Shown in pieces: positions 11,061 to 24,002 of a DNA stretch of 64,000 bases; position 1 is the first letter of the stretch, and each line of letters starts with the position of its first letter. The translations under genes and the position numbers were made by a program. The notes below the pieces were generated by a model. It ran no database searches. It had not been told where the DNA came from and saw only the letters and a list, made by a program, of their open reading frames with translations. This DNA comes from Polydactylus sextarius (taxonomy: Eukaryota; Chordata; Actinopteri; Polynemidae): NCBI GenBank assembly GCA_016801845.1, contig CM028908.1:21773047-21837046 (forward strand), in the 5' to 3' direction.

Positions 11061-13009
11061 AGCTCTACTTTTGTCTGTAAAAAGTGCCAGTGGGACTGTA
11101 TCCAGACCTGAAGTTAAACTTAAGATCACAAATAAGAAATGAGATCACAACTTCATATTGTCCTCAGTGTGCTCATTTGAAATTGACAGGAACATCGACG
11201 GGAATTATCTTTTTCAAAACCACATCTCAAATGTGACATGTGCATAATATCTCTCACCTCTTGCTTTCTCTTTAACGCAGACTTCAGTCAATACCTCTGT
11301 GACACTTGACATGTCTATTTCTTTTGAGATTATGGAAATGAACCAGTTTAATCTTCTCGTGTTGGAGGTAGAATAGTGAGTAGGCATTGTTTGTTTTGCT
11401 CTGTGGAAGGTGATTTGTGATTTTTTTTCTTTACTCATTTATTTATTTTTTCTGTGCATGACCCTTTAGCAGGAGAAGTCCCGAGCCATTTGCATTCTGA
11501 AATTGAAATGTCGCGGGTTTGGAAACAGGTGCAGCGGCGTCCTCTGTGGGTATTTGTGCACCTCTTTGTGTACAAGCCAACACTATTAGTTTTTCTATAT
11601 GTGCAATTCTGTCAACTGACTTATACAGAGCAGCATTCATTGATGATCTAATGGGTTTCACGCAATTGAAAAGAAAGGTGTATCTCACTCATTATAGAAC
11701 TTATTCTGACTTTGGCCACTTTACTGAACATTTTTCATCACAGATGCATTTATACCGCCATGACTGTTGTGTTAACAGCATCGGCAATCAAAAACTGTGA
11801 AGCCCTCAGATGACGGGCCATCACTGCGCCCAACAAGCCTGCCAGTATTAATATAATGAATGTGAGGGTTCTCATGCGTGGGGGAATGATGAAGCAGCAA
11901 CAGAGACAATTGCTCCCCAGTGTGCCCCAACAGAAGTCTGCTCCACAATTTAGCAGCACAGGAATGAAAACAGAGAATAATGTACTCCATTACCTAATTT
12001 TATTACCCAATTTCCCACAGAGATCAATATCAGAGTTTGATCTAATCTATCTTAACCTCTCGTCTTGTCAAGGGTCTGGGGAAGTAAATTAACTTAGATT
12101 TTTTTTTAAGGTTCACAGAATTTTAAATACATTATAATTTTAGTAGACTCTAAAGACTTTTTACATCAAGTCGAGTTTACCTGCTTTAAAAAAAAGTGCT
12201 ATTTGGCTTGCAAACACAGTTGCACAATGTCCTCAGCACCTAAAGAACGAGGAGAAAATAACCTTGATGATGCCATCAGGGTTATCTTTCTTTGACTGCG
12301 CTTGGAGATTACAAAGCCTGCATTAAAAATCGCCAGTGTGGAGGTTGTTAAAAAAAAAAAGAAGAAGAAGAAAGAAGATATCTGGTTGCATTGTAGGACA
12401 TGTAGGGTCCAGTGTATCTGGTTCACATCACAAAGCTTCATGCAGGTACAAAACAAAATCCCTGAGATGCTATTTATGTCCAAAGATGTTTCTCTCTTTT
12501 GAATAATTTTAAACCCCAAATTAAATAAGGAAGTTTAAAAAAAACATTCTGAAAATGTTTGTCCAGCCATATTCAGATACTTTCCTGTATACATACCCCA
12601 TTCTGCGTTCATCCTCTCTTCATTACTCAGTAAGTTTATACTCTTCCATAGTAATTTTAATAGTTCACAGTGGCCTTGGTGTCTTTTAGTTTGTTGGTAG
12701 CTTTTTGTTTGTACTTCTGGTTGGTTGCTTGTTGGTCTGTTAACCTTAACACGTTTACTGAAGTTAATCCATGGCTTTCAGCCAATCAGAGCTGAGATTT
12801 CTCCATGGCCATGTTGTACCCTTTTCTAATCTTGTCAAAAAGATTGCCTTTTATGAAGCCTTTTCATCTACCTTACGTGATGTGATGTTCTACCTGTTCA
12901 CCTTGTTGGACACAAATACACTATGCATATGCTCTGAACATTTACACTCATATTTCTCATAGAGTATGACATTGAAAGCTGTTTTGGACAGTTAAGCCCC
13001 AAATTTTTA
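11061..13009. other. non-coding DNA
   Basis: No supported gene. A simple A/GAA stretch lies at about 12350-12377. Frames on both strands overlap at 11443-11990 without homology. Confidence 0.45.
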
Positions 13010-13150
13010 TGTCAGGTTGTTCCATCCCATTTTACAAGAACACTTTAAGGGAATCCTTTTAAATTTGTCGCAACGTCTCTCAGCCAGAACTTGTACTGAT
13101 TATGTTTTGCTGGTTAAAGGTCCAACATCACTGTGATCATAACTCAAACA
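13010..13150 (+). repeat. dispersed ERE-type repeat, short diverged copy
   Basis: Shares gtcaggttgttccatcccat, aagggaatccttttaaattt and ggttaaaggtccaacatcac with the other copies. The palindrome is lost (catcactgtgatcataactc). Confidence 0.65.
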
Positions 13151-16100
13151 TATGTACTAGAGTATGAGGAGGTGAAAACATACAACTGCAAGGCAGTGAT
13201 TCTAGTTTATTCTTTGTAAAGAAGCAAACAATGCAACATTTTGTCAGCTCATTACGTAGAACTGACTCATTTTCTGAATTCTATAACATCTCTTATATGA
13301 TAATCAAATTGAAAATGCATCACAATCACTTCAGCTTTTCTGTGGAGATTCTAATCCATCCAGGTCATAGTATCTGACAGGGCTGAATCTAAGGCAATGC
13401 AGTCCAGTTGTCTTAAATTCAGCGCTGTCAGAAACCACTTGAGCATGCCTTCCTAGGCATCTGATGGGCTCATTTCTGCAATGTGTGTGTGTGAGTGAGT
13501 GTGTGGGTGGAGAAGGTGGGTTAAAAAGAGGGATTGCTATCAATTGATGTTGACCATCTCATACATGCCTAAATCTATTTGCCTTTGTTGTATTAAGACA
13601 TTGTGAAGTCCTCTTCATCCTTACAAATTAAATTTAGACCAGAGTGTTTTGAATAGATTGAGAGCTCTAATCTTCCCTTTGACAGTCCCTTTGTCTCTTT
13701 CTCTCCCTTAACAAGTTAATAGACGTGCAGCCACGTACTACTGCAAATTCACATGATAGAACCATTGTTAAAGACATAAATATCACTCTACGAAGGATAT
13801 GTTGGCTCAAACAGGCTCCTTCTCTTTATTGAGCTTCTTCCAAGAAGCTGCCACTGGAACCTTTGAAGGGATTCAAGTGTGGAAGCAACAAAGTGGCATG
13901 AATTTTTTATGTTGCAACTACATTGTGGATTTTCGTCTTGTGTGCTGCTGCATGTATCAATCGAAATCCTGAGCCAACTCCTCGTAAGCTCGTCTCCCTG
14001 GATTTCAGGGTTGGGTGGGGTCTGGTTGGGGTAGGGGTGAGTGGTTTGTGGGGGGTAATCAGACAAACAACAAACCTGATTTTCTTCAGCAACAACACTC
14101 AGTCAAAGCCTCAACAAGAAAAGCGTTTGCCATTTACACTCCATCTTCACTACAATTAGTCATCAGCGGTGTGACCTGCTAGAGGGAAGATGATAAAATT
14201 CCTTCTACCACGTCTTGAAATACCATGGCTGTCTCCCACATTACTCCAGTGAGTGACAGCTGCGATTGCCCAGCCAGCGAGACGAGGACGCTGTGTCGAC
14301 AGAAGCCTGAGTAGCTGTGATGATACTGTATGGTGTGATGATGTGGGTGTTACAGCATCAGCAATTTATGATTGAGCCTTTTTTTTTTTTTTTAGAAAAA
14401 TTTGTTTTGGTCACACAGAGGGCTGTCACGGTATTTTGCTGAAAACTGTAATTTTCGATGGTCTGTTTTTCTTCCTGGAGACGCCTTGACTTTTTTTTTT
14501 TTTTTTTTTTTTCTTTTCTTCACAGATAAAATATGCCAAGGTGCTCACCGAAAAAAGCACTCCTCTCATTTTGATTTCAGCGGAAAACAAAAATGGGTTG
14601 ATTGGTTTTGGTGACATTGTTATTCCATTTTCCTTCTTTTGATTGCTTTACAAAAAAAAAAAAAAAGACAAAAGTGCTGCAATTGAGCTCTGCAAATCAG
14701 TTGTGGAAGTAGGAGGAATATTAACAAAGATGTCCATGGATGTAGGGAAGAGTTTTTTAACAAATATACAAATATATACTGGTCAATTTCATGAAAATGT
14801 TACAGAAGCTTTTGAACAAGCAAAATAAGCCGGTTTTTAAATTTTCTTTCTGTCCATTTTTTGGCCACTAGCCACATATTATCACTGTATGACGTGAAAT
14901 ATGTTAGTGAGCAAGTGCTTAATTACATTCAGTGGTAAAAGGGCAACACTGTTACTTGTGGAGTAATAGTGATCGTGGTCAACTGGTAAATGGTCAATAT
15001 CAATATTAACATTGATACGACAACGAACCGATGACCGCTCAAACTGAACCGCCCTCATTTCATTTATAAGAACAAGTAGATAATAAACTCCTCTTCCACA
15101 GTGTCACCATAAAAATGATTCTTCCCTCTTCGTCAGATTTCTGGCTCGTCTTATTATGAAAAATGCATCAACCGTCCTGACTCGTAAAAATTATGTTACC
15201 GTACAATTAAGCTGCTTTCAATTATATTTCAAGTGTACGAGTGAAGGCTTTTTATCGGCCACATTTGGCTGAGTGATAATTATGTGACAGACCATAAAGG
15301 ATGTTTTTCAACTGTCGCGTCCACAGCTTTGTGTAGATGAACTGATTTCTGGTCTAGACAGTTTTTCTTAATTTAGTTTTGAGGTGATGTTGTCTTTTTC
15401 TATTACTATCAATTTACACTGCCTATAACATTAATGAAAATGGATATGATGCTTTTTGGTAACTCAACTTTATAATATGATTTGAAGATTGATACATTTT
15501 TAATGATTATTTCAGGCCCTCAAGTTTAAAAGAGGGAACCATAGGGAGCTCTTATTTTGAAGTTGGCGCACAGGAGAAATATTTAATAATAGTACACAGC
15601 TTCTAATGTGTCCTGTCTTTTTTTTTTTTTTTGCCCATAAGCAAAATGAGGTAAATCTAACTTTCTTTTCTTTTCTTTTCTTTTTTTTTGAACATACGTT
15701 TTTCAGAGTCAAAACCTGCATGGACTAATTTCATACAGTTCTCAATTTTATGTTGTTTTCATCTGTTGTGATAGAGAGAGAGAGAGAGAGAGAGAGACAT
15801 GGGCTGACAATGAGAAGAAAGTTTTGTCTTTGCTGGATGAAAATCCAAACCACCAGTTAGGTGTCTCTGTAGCCTCATCGTGTTGTGGCATTTTCTGTTA
15901 TGATCTTCCATTTGCTGCCGAGGAGAGTTATTAATTTGATTCATTGCTAAAATAAAATATTCATTATTGCAGTTTTTAAATGTAGAACAGTGATGAAAAG
16001 TCAAGTCAGTTGCAAATATTAGACTTGGTTTAGTCTGACTAAACCAACAACTGACTAAATCAGTTTTATAACAAATCAAGAACAGTGAAAGCCATCGAAG

Positions 16101-17743
16101 CCACCGATTCAACAACAACATTTATAAATGCTCTGTGTTCAGAGGGAAAACTAACAAGTTTATGCCTCGTGTCTGAGAAACAGAGAATAAAAGTGACTGA
16201 GGTGCTTCTTACTCATGTGTTGCAGACGAGAACAATATAATTCGGCACCTTAAACTGGTGTTTTTTTTTTCTGCCACAAATAACACTCAAATATGAGTGC
16301 TCAAATCCCACAGGGAGGCTGATGTTTATGCAGATAATGCGAGCAGGGTTCATGTGTCACACATCTGCAGACCAGAGATCAGATCACGAGCAGCTCCAGA
16401 TAGAAAATAACCGATAAGTTTTCTTGTGGGTGGTTTAATCCTTTGGGGTCAACATGTATGCCGAGTGAAGCGTCTTTGTAAAAAGACTGATAATTGCATA
16501 TTTTTTATGACGGACAGCACTGCCACTTCAACACAAAGAAATGCAAAGACAGACAAAGTGGCTGCCGCTGATGAATTCGGCACAAAGCTTTTCTTTGTCT
16601 TTGCAGCTAACGGACGGCAGATCTGAGACCAGTAGCTGCATTGCTTTGCACCCTGAGCGATCAGCTGGAGAGAGGAACAAGGACACAGGCGAAGATTTGA
16701 GGAGCCTGAAATTTGACACCATGAATTATTCATCGGTGGCACTTTAATGTATGTGAAAAGAGTTTCCCTATCATTCATAATCTGAACAGCTGCTGTAATG
16801 GGACTCTCTTGCTTTGGGGCACTTAGTGGGGTTTCCAGCCGGCCAGTGTGCGATACCTGAGCACAGAGAGAGAGACAGAGAGAGAAGAGGGCTGGAAATA
16901 AATGTACAGTATATATACAGATAGATAAATGGAGAGAAAGAAAATGGGAACTTTTGCAACATATCTGATTCTATTTCGGGATCATTTCCCAAAAAATTAC
17001 ACTGTGGGCAATAAGAATCATCTAGTTATTGAGATTTTCATCTCTCGCTTCAAGATGAGTAATACATCAGTAGCCCTTAGAGAAACTCTCCAGCACTGCT
17101 GTCTGCGAGCTCAGCAGCAAGAAATCTTATGTCACACACACACACATACACACACACACACGCGCGCACACAAACAATATGTCTGGAGCATCACAAACAT
17201 AATCATAAATTACCCGCCGGACACAGGGAAGGACGCAGATGAATGATGACAGGGTAATGCATCATGACTCATATTCTGAATATTACCTTAAAGAATTGCA
17301 ACTGAAAAAGTAAAATATTTAATAGATTTCTACATGAGACATTGAAAAATTAATCTGAATTGTCTTTGATTTATCACCTACAGCCCATATTTATTCATTT
17401 ACTTATGTGTTGGTGTTGGTTCTGTAGGTTTTCCTCTGATGAAATTTGAGTCTGTGTAGCTGCTGTCTGCACAGCCACGGCTGCTTGTCACACATGTTAA
17501 ACAATCAGATCTTCTGCTTACTCAAAGTAAACCCCTGGTGCTGCTGCCACCGCTGCTGCTGCTGCTGACAGAGTCATAAAATGCACTACTCCCTTTAAGA
17601 GCTTTTTGTTTTTAGTGTTTTTTTTTTTTTACCTTGCAGTGTTTATTATAATGAACAAAAAAAGTTTTTTTTTCATCTCTGTTGCAGTTTGAATCGCCAC
17701 AGTTTTCTGTTCAATTGTGGTGAGATATGATCAGTTGCCAGAT
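13151..17743. other. non-coding DNA with homopolymer and GA tracts
   Basis: T or A runs at about 14380-14393, 14491-14511, 14651-14665 and 15618-15632, a (GA)n run at about 15774-15797 and a CA run at about 17134-17162. A short run of CTG units occurs near 17553-17568. No coding or RNA feature is supported. Confidence 0.5.
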
Positions 17744-18365
17744 TTAAAGGAAAAGTCCAGTGTGTTACAGACATTATAGGGCTACTCATAGATGATAATA
17801 AGTTGATACTTTGTGTTGGTGGCAAAATCACGTCAATCAGATGAGTTTTGAGAAAGTTCGCTCACGGCAATTTCAACCAAACGACAGTGTGAGAGGTGTC
17901 GAGACAGATCGCTGTTTTTTAAACTGCTTCAAATGCTTCTTCAAATTCTGACTCTTCTATAGAATCTGTCTGCACATTTGCAGCGTTAAAAACACTTTGT
18001 CGGTTTGTCTGTAGGAACCCTGTCATCACCACCACAGTCAAATTTTAATGGTGACAGTGAATCAAAAAACATTTTTACCTCATTTTGTTGAAGAACGGTC
18101 GTCCACCCACTTTCAGGAACATGTGAAAAGTGCTAGAAATTCTGAACATCTCTTTTTCATAGAAATTCCTCTTTTAGAGCTGCTTGCTAGAAAAAATGTG
18201 TCAATTTCAAAAACATTTGTTTGTGACGTAAAATGTATCTTACTGCCATTTCATTTCCTCATTTCCAAACACTAACTTTCGTGATTTTGCTACCAACACA
18301 ACATATCAACTCCTTATCGTCTGTAAAAAGCCCTAGAATGTCTGTAACACTGGACTTTTCCTTAA
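17744..18365. mobile_element. TTAA-flanked miniature inverted-repeat element (MITE)
   Basis: TTAA at 17744-17747 and 18362-18365 bound an element with inverted ends of about 90 bp. The left end reads AGGAAAAGTCCAGTGTGTTA; the right end read backwards gives GGAAAAGTCCAGTGTTACAG. Both continue through agggct, agttgata, tgtgttggt and gcaaaatcacg. TTAA targets are typical of piggyBac-type transposons, so a non-autonomous piggyBac-like origin is inferred. The 75-codon frame at 18048 has no recognised function. Confidence 0.85.
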
Positions 18366-19605
18366 ATTGACTGGTGGTAAATCAAAGCAAAACATGCCCC
18401 AAATCCAACTTAAATTGAGAGCGAACAGCTTAGTTTTTAATATTTTCAGCTGTTTTTCAGTCATAATAGAATGCAAACTATTAAGATTTCTGCATAAATC
18501 TCGTGGATAGGTTATCCTAAAAAGTTCTCTTGCTCTTATCAAGTTGTGTGGGTTGTGTTCCAGCCTCGTCGGCTCGTCTCTTCACTTCATTAGGCACAAA
18601 GCCCTGACAGACAACACGGAGGCTTCACCAGATGAAGAGGGAATTAATGTGATTGATCCTTTTTAAATTAACAGCATGCAACAGCTTTAATGTCAACTTT
18701 GTCAGCCTTAATTTATTCATATGAAAATCTCATTGATTATTTAATTTCTTTCCTTTCACTCCGCGCTGAACATCTTCAACTTACTCAGGCTGCGCGATGG
18801 GTAAACTGACAATGGAGAGAGACAAAAAAAAATTACAGTGCGACTCTCTCATCTCATCACACTAAATTGTTTATGTTGCCTCAAGCAAACGTGAGCTCTC
18901 ATGAAACTTGGATGAACTTTTATCCTGGTTGATAAACCTGCTGGGTGATATCTTGGACCTCTGCTGCATCCTACGACGTGGTGATAATTTGAGTGTGACA
19001 CTGGCTAACACGGTGGCTAAATGTCTTAATACATCTTAGATACAGAATCTTGAATCCACTATTTTAAAAACTTAAAGTGTGAAATATCAACGAAAAGCAT
19101 TAGAGACAAATTGGAACAGTTTAAGCTTTTTAGCCTGATGCTGAAAAGGTGTAAATGCACTTAAGGCTGTGTACTTAATGACTTCAGGTCTGTGTGAAAA
19201 ATGCTGCCAGATGGTGCTGCCAATCACACATACACACACACACACATATATTCCCGACAAATTATTTTGCTTCACAAACAGTATATTTCTTCTCCAACTG
19301 TTGCCACAAAAGATCACTCAGTTGCCGCCTGCTTAACTTCTTGGTGAGGGCGACCCTGAGTCGTCTTCGCCCACAAATTAACCATCATTCTTTAGTTCGC
19401 ACATAAAGAGACGGGAACATGCTGTTATAGTGGTTATCTGATCCCTGGCTGCTGCATCTATTGAATAATCTATGTGGCTGGGGCGGCACTGATCTGTATG
19501 TGTGAGGGAGGTTGTGTATAAGGAAGAAGAACTTTTGTCTCAGAGTGCGTTGACATTAGCTGATAGTTACTTGTTAGAATGATACAAGTGATTCTCCCTC
19601 TGGCG
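18366..19605. other. non-coding DNA
   Basis: No recognised gene. A short CA run lies at about 19227-19246. Confidence 0.5.
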
Positions 19606-19663
19606 TTTTTTTTTTTTTTTTTTTTTTAAATCATTAGCAAAAAAAAAAAAAAAAAAAAAAAAA
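19606..19663. repeat. T22 / A25 inverted homopolymer pair
   Basis: A T run at 19606-19627 and an A run at 19639-19663 are separated by 11 nt, so the single strand could form a hairpin. Long homopolymers are also prone to assembly error. Confidence 0.9.
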
Positions 19664-20154
19664 TCCTCAGGTGTTTTACCACCAATGTCTGAGCTCATTT
19701 ACATTTACAGTAGTTAAGGAAAACAGAGACGCACAAAGTCATATCTGAGACCTTGAAGAGAAGCGTAAACACGGGTACGGTTTAAAAAAGTTTTGACCTC
19801 TTGATCTAATTGTCTCACTCAGCCTACAGATTTGAAACGGAATATGCTCGAGCTGATCATGATTGTTTGCTTTTTTCCCGTTGTACTTACATTGTATCAG
19901 ATGGCACTAAACCATATAGGAGGCAGCACCGTATGTGAGATTCATATCTATATATATTTTGTTTTTTTTTAAAAGAAGGTTAGATTCACTCCAGTCTTCA
20001 GTGTACGTTGAGTAACACACAGAGATTATAGAGCTGTGTAGGTTGGGTCGTTCTCCTTCATTAAGATTCTGTTGTGTCATTAATTGATGCTTGTTTCATC
20101 GTAGTTAATTATGCCACATGGTTTCATAGACACTTAATTTGATTTTTTTTTATG
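19664..20154. other. non-coding DNA
   Basis: Nothing recognised in this stretch. Confidence 0.5.
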
Positions 20155-20240
20155 TTTTCAGGGTCGTCCATCCATCACATTCTTGTAAACACTATGACTT
20201 AGTAATGCCTTGAGGGAAGTTTCACAAATTTTGCACAACA
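20155..20240 (+). repeat. dispersed ERE-type repeat, 5' fragment
   Basis: Shares tatgttttcagggtcgtcca, tcacattcttgtaaacacta and gccttgagggaagtttcaca with the 5' part of the family. The part with the receptor-type palindrome is absent. Confidence 0.6.
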
Positions 20241-20560
20241 TTTGAAAAATTTAGTGTATAGATCTGACACAAATGTATATACTGAGATGGAATAATTGAT
20301 TTAAATAAAACCCAGTCAGATTCATGAGGTAGTTCAAACCTTGGTAATGGTAATAATGGTTTTATGCGTGTTATTCAAAATTATTTGCTTAAATACAAAT
20401 GCATAAGAAAGGGTGGGTGAGTTAATGTTAATCTTGATATAATCCCTTCAGTTCAGTCAAATGTATTAGCTGTGTGTTATTGTACGTTTTCAGTGTTTAT
20501 TGTCTGGCTTGGCAGGTATAAAGTGCTGTAACCTTTGGCCAGTGGATGTGCAGCCTCCAG

Positions 20561-20635
20561 CCAATAACAGCGTGCAGGGTGTGAGGGCGGAACTCTATAA
20601 CAATGTAGTGAACAGTTACATCACTGTCTCAGTCT
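20561..20635 (+). promoter_or_regulatory. candidate core promoter
   Basis: CCAAT at 20561-20565, GGGCGG at 20585-20590, TATAA at 20596-20600 and an initiator-like TCAGTCT at 20629-20635 (A at 20631) occur in the right order and spacing. A pyrimidine-rich stretch follows. A GTGAGT donor-like site at 20850 could end a first exon. It lies 8.5 kb upstream of the contactin start codon on the same strand. Motif-only evidence; it could be chance. Confidence 0.25.
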
Positions 20636-20884
20636 CTGTCTCTCTTCCCTCTGCTCTCTGTCTGTCGTGGATGTAGAAAGAGCTGCAACTCTGTGTGTCT
20701 TGTTTGACCGAGGGTGGGGCTGTCACACATGCACACACACACACACACATGCACACACACACTCACAGCAGAGAGGCCACAGCAGACAAAAAGATGCATT
20801 CACACAAAATCCAGCAATGCGGCACCTTCCTGCAGGCTTGTGCTGAAGTGTGAGTGCATTTATTTGTGCTTTAAAAAGACCAAA

Positions 20885-20887
<3 letters not shown>
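20636..20887. other. non-coding DNA with CA repeats
   Basis: CA units at about 20724-20761. Includes the possible first exon mentioned for the candidate promoter. Translation through it shows only simple-repeat peptides. Confidence 0.4.

Positions 20888-20958
<71 letters not shown>
20888..20958. repeat. (AT)n followed by poly-T
   Basis: AT units to 20930, then 28 T. Frames of 85-130 codons crossing it on both strands are repeat artefacts. Confidence 0.95.
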
Positions 20959-23759
20959 GCCTGCGATTCACTATTTTGATCTCGCTTTCTCTCTTCACTC
21001 TCTAAACTTGCCTTCTTTCTCACTTGTTGAGCCGGTGAGCGGGGGACAACCTCCACTGTTGTGTTTACAAACAGCAAATGACAAATCCTGCATAGAGAAC
21101 CTTTAAAGCGAAGTGTCTGGAATTTCATTTGTGCTCCTCACGGCACTGAAAATTACATTTGAAAGTATGTGTTGTTGTATTTTCTAAAATATAACAAACG
21201 CAGCCCCGGTCTGCCAGAATAACCGAATAACTCAACTTAACAATGAAAGCATCACAAAGCTTTTGTTAACATGTTTCAAAAAGGAAAAAGGCTCCAAAGC
21301 CAAAGGACACTTTCAAGATGAGGAAACATGGATGTCGCATGTTTGTATCAAATTTTATTTCCTGTTTTTCTATTTCCTTTCTTGGAGTAAATGCTGAAAA
21401 AAAAAAATCCATTCTTCCAGGCAAGTTCCCAGAGGGAAGTTTCTGTATTCAAGGTTAGATGTTTTCAACAAGCTCTTGAATAAAAACCTCCAGTTTTTAC
21501 CAGACTTTTTTTTTTTTTAATTGAAAAAAATGTTTTGTCATTTGCTGTTGTCAAGGAAAAGACATTTTTTTAACTAATGTTTACAACGCTAACCTCTGAA
21601 TATGTAGTATTTTTTTTTTTACTGTGGCCAGAGCATGCAGGACTGGCTCTATCCACCCGCAGAAACAATCAGTCTTTTTGTGATGGCTCTGCTGGAGTCT
21701 GTCTTGCTGGAAACCAAATTACACTGAGTAAATGGCCTCTATGGTGCCAGAGCAGACATCCAGGTCATTATGATTAGTTTTGGTGTGTATCTAGGAGTAC
21801 GCGTTTGTGATATCTGCCTTTTTTCTCCTAATAAATGTCAGCTCTTGTGGAACCGCATTTCCATATTCAGGAAAGTGGGACTAATGTTTGTTCCTTACAG
21901 TACATGTCCTATATAATGTTGTGGTTTACTCTTTGTTTGGAGCATCTCATTTGGGGACGGAGGCACAGCTGCTCGGTGCAGAGGCCTTTCCGTCACATGA
22001 AGGCTACACCTTTGTAGTCCTCGTTCTTCGAAGGAGGCCGCCCCTGAAATGGGTCACAGCTGCTGACACAATGAAGCCCAGTGAAAAGGTGGGCTAATAA
22101 ATGAGGATCCACAAGTCATCCTGGAACCTGTAGCGGCCTTGTTCGTTGAAACAAGCTGATTTCACAGGTTTAAAGTCGCCATGCCAACCTGGTGCTAGCC
22201 TGCTTGCTACCATGCTGCGTTTCAAAGATTAGTAACACTGTAACACAAGTAAAACTGAAGAATGGAAGACACTGCATTCACCTGTTGAGATGTAGTGTTG
22301 CTCAATTACAGCTGAGCAAGATATGTATTTTCTATTATGCTATGTTTCCATTTAAAAGCTCATTTATCAGTCACTGGCTGGTTGGGACTACTGTTGTTAG
22401 ACTGAGTAAGTTGGTGCATTCATGTGGTGTCAGAACAAGTCACATGAACGCCTCTATAAGTCACCAGTGGGGCGTTTCAACCACAGGAACCTGCAGGTAA
22501 TATTACGGGAACTAAGTTCTAGGCCAGGGTTTTAGGTTGACTCTGTGGTAATTGGTTGTAATTCAAGACGCTATATGACGCAGTCAACAAAGAAGCTCTG
22601 TTTTTAAAACCCAGCGGCATTAGTGTATCAATAAATAGTTTCTATAAATAGAATCAAAAAAGGGAATGAAATGACACATTCGAAACCAACACAAACGATC
22701 GCAAGGTTTCACATAAAATGATCAATGTGTGGCGGACAACCACAGAATCAACACTGGCTGTTAAAATTAATGAATTTATTTTTTCCAACGTGAAACACAA
22801 CGTTAAAATCAAACGGACGGTTCTGCTCTCTCCCTCTCTCTCGCCTCCTCGCTGGCATATCTACCTCTAGTGCTCAGTGTTGTGAGGTTCAAGTCCAGTG
22901 CAGGACTGTGCTTGGTGTCTTGGTGTGTTGACACAACAGAGGTTACATAAACCATTTTAACACCACTTCACTGCAAAGAGATAGGAATTTGTACGTTTTT
23001 AAAAATGTGCTTCCATAGCTCACAGTTTCCAATGAATATTATCTTGTAGCTGTACAGGTTGCTACCTAAATTATATATTAATATTTTCACTACTGCCTCT
23101 AATCACAGTATGCACCGGCCGTCAAGCTTTTGAGAAAGCCAAAGATGGACAACAGGCAGCAACAGGGACCGAAATACATGAATGAACAATCTTTTTCAGA
23201 TCAGTCATGTTTCAGTTCACAGTTCACATAAGAAGGAATACAAAAAATCTGTATACTATTCTTTATAAAAATCAGTCACAGCCTTTCAGTAAGCACAAGT
23301 GGCTATATATAGACTATATATTAATATTGTAGTTATTCTTTATAAAATAATGCAATAGCGCCTGCTCAGACAGATGGGTGGTGAGCCAGTTTGATATCTT
23401 AATGCTGACTGAATGAGTCTAAATACTGCCCTTGTTTGTTGCAGTGAATTGATAATTTTACAATGAAATTCAATCATAAATTTATCCTACATTATTAAAG
23501 GATGAAACATTAATCCATAGGTTCCATCACCTATGTTTACCAGAAGATTAGTTCTACATATTTAAATATTTGTAACCAGTATTTGTTAATCCTGTGTCCT
23601 GTTCCATTTCATAGCTCCCTGGAGTTATGCAGATCTGGTGCATGTTGCAGATTGCATCCTTCTCACTACAGACCAACTGTTTCAATCTTCATGTCTTTAG
23701 ATTATTGTTACAAGGCCTCTAAATACTCCCATCTATTTTCCATTTTCTCTCTCTTCCAG
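20959..23759. other. non-coding DNA
   Basis: No supported gene. T runs occur at 21508-21519 and 21610-21620. Frames at 21577-22500 lack homology. Confidence 0.45.
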
Positions 23760-23818
23760 CTGGCCGACCGGGCTGATTGTGTCTTGGCTGTGGAGGAAGA
23801 GCAGACTCCTCTTGCTGT
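23760..23818 (+). other. candidate untranslated exon of the contactin gene
   Basis: A good pyrimidine tract (ccattttctctctcttccag) ends at 23759 and a strong donor GTGAGT starts at 23819, enclosing 59 nt that are more G+C-rich than their surroundings. The start-codon exon begins at an acceptor (29056), so an upstream untranslated exon must exist. This is the best-looking candidate I saw, but unproven. Confidence 0.3.
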
Positions 23819-23958
23819 GTGAGTACTCTATCAGTGGGAAACACGCTTGTCTGTTGGGCTTTGTGATTTATTACATGCTATAAATGACTCCGACCATAGC
23901 TGTTTTTCCAGGTAGAGGAGCCGTGGTAGCATATAATCATCTCCCTTTTCTCTTTGGA

Positions 23959-24002
<44 letters not shown>

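Noticed and set aside
20714..21128. Overlapping 85-130-codon frames on both strands
   Set aside because: They run through CA, TA and poly-T tracts and encode only HTHT, IYIY and FFFF strings.
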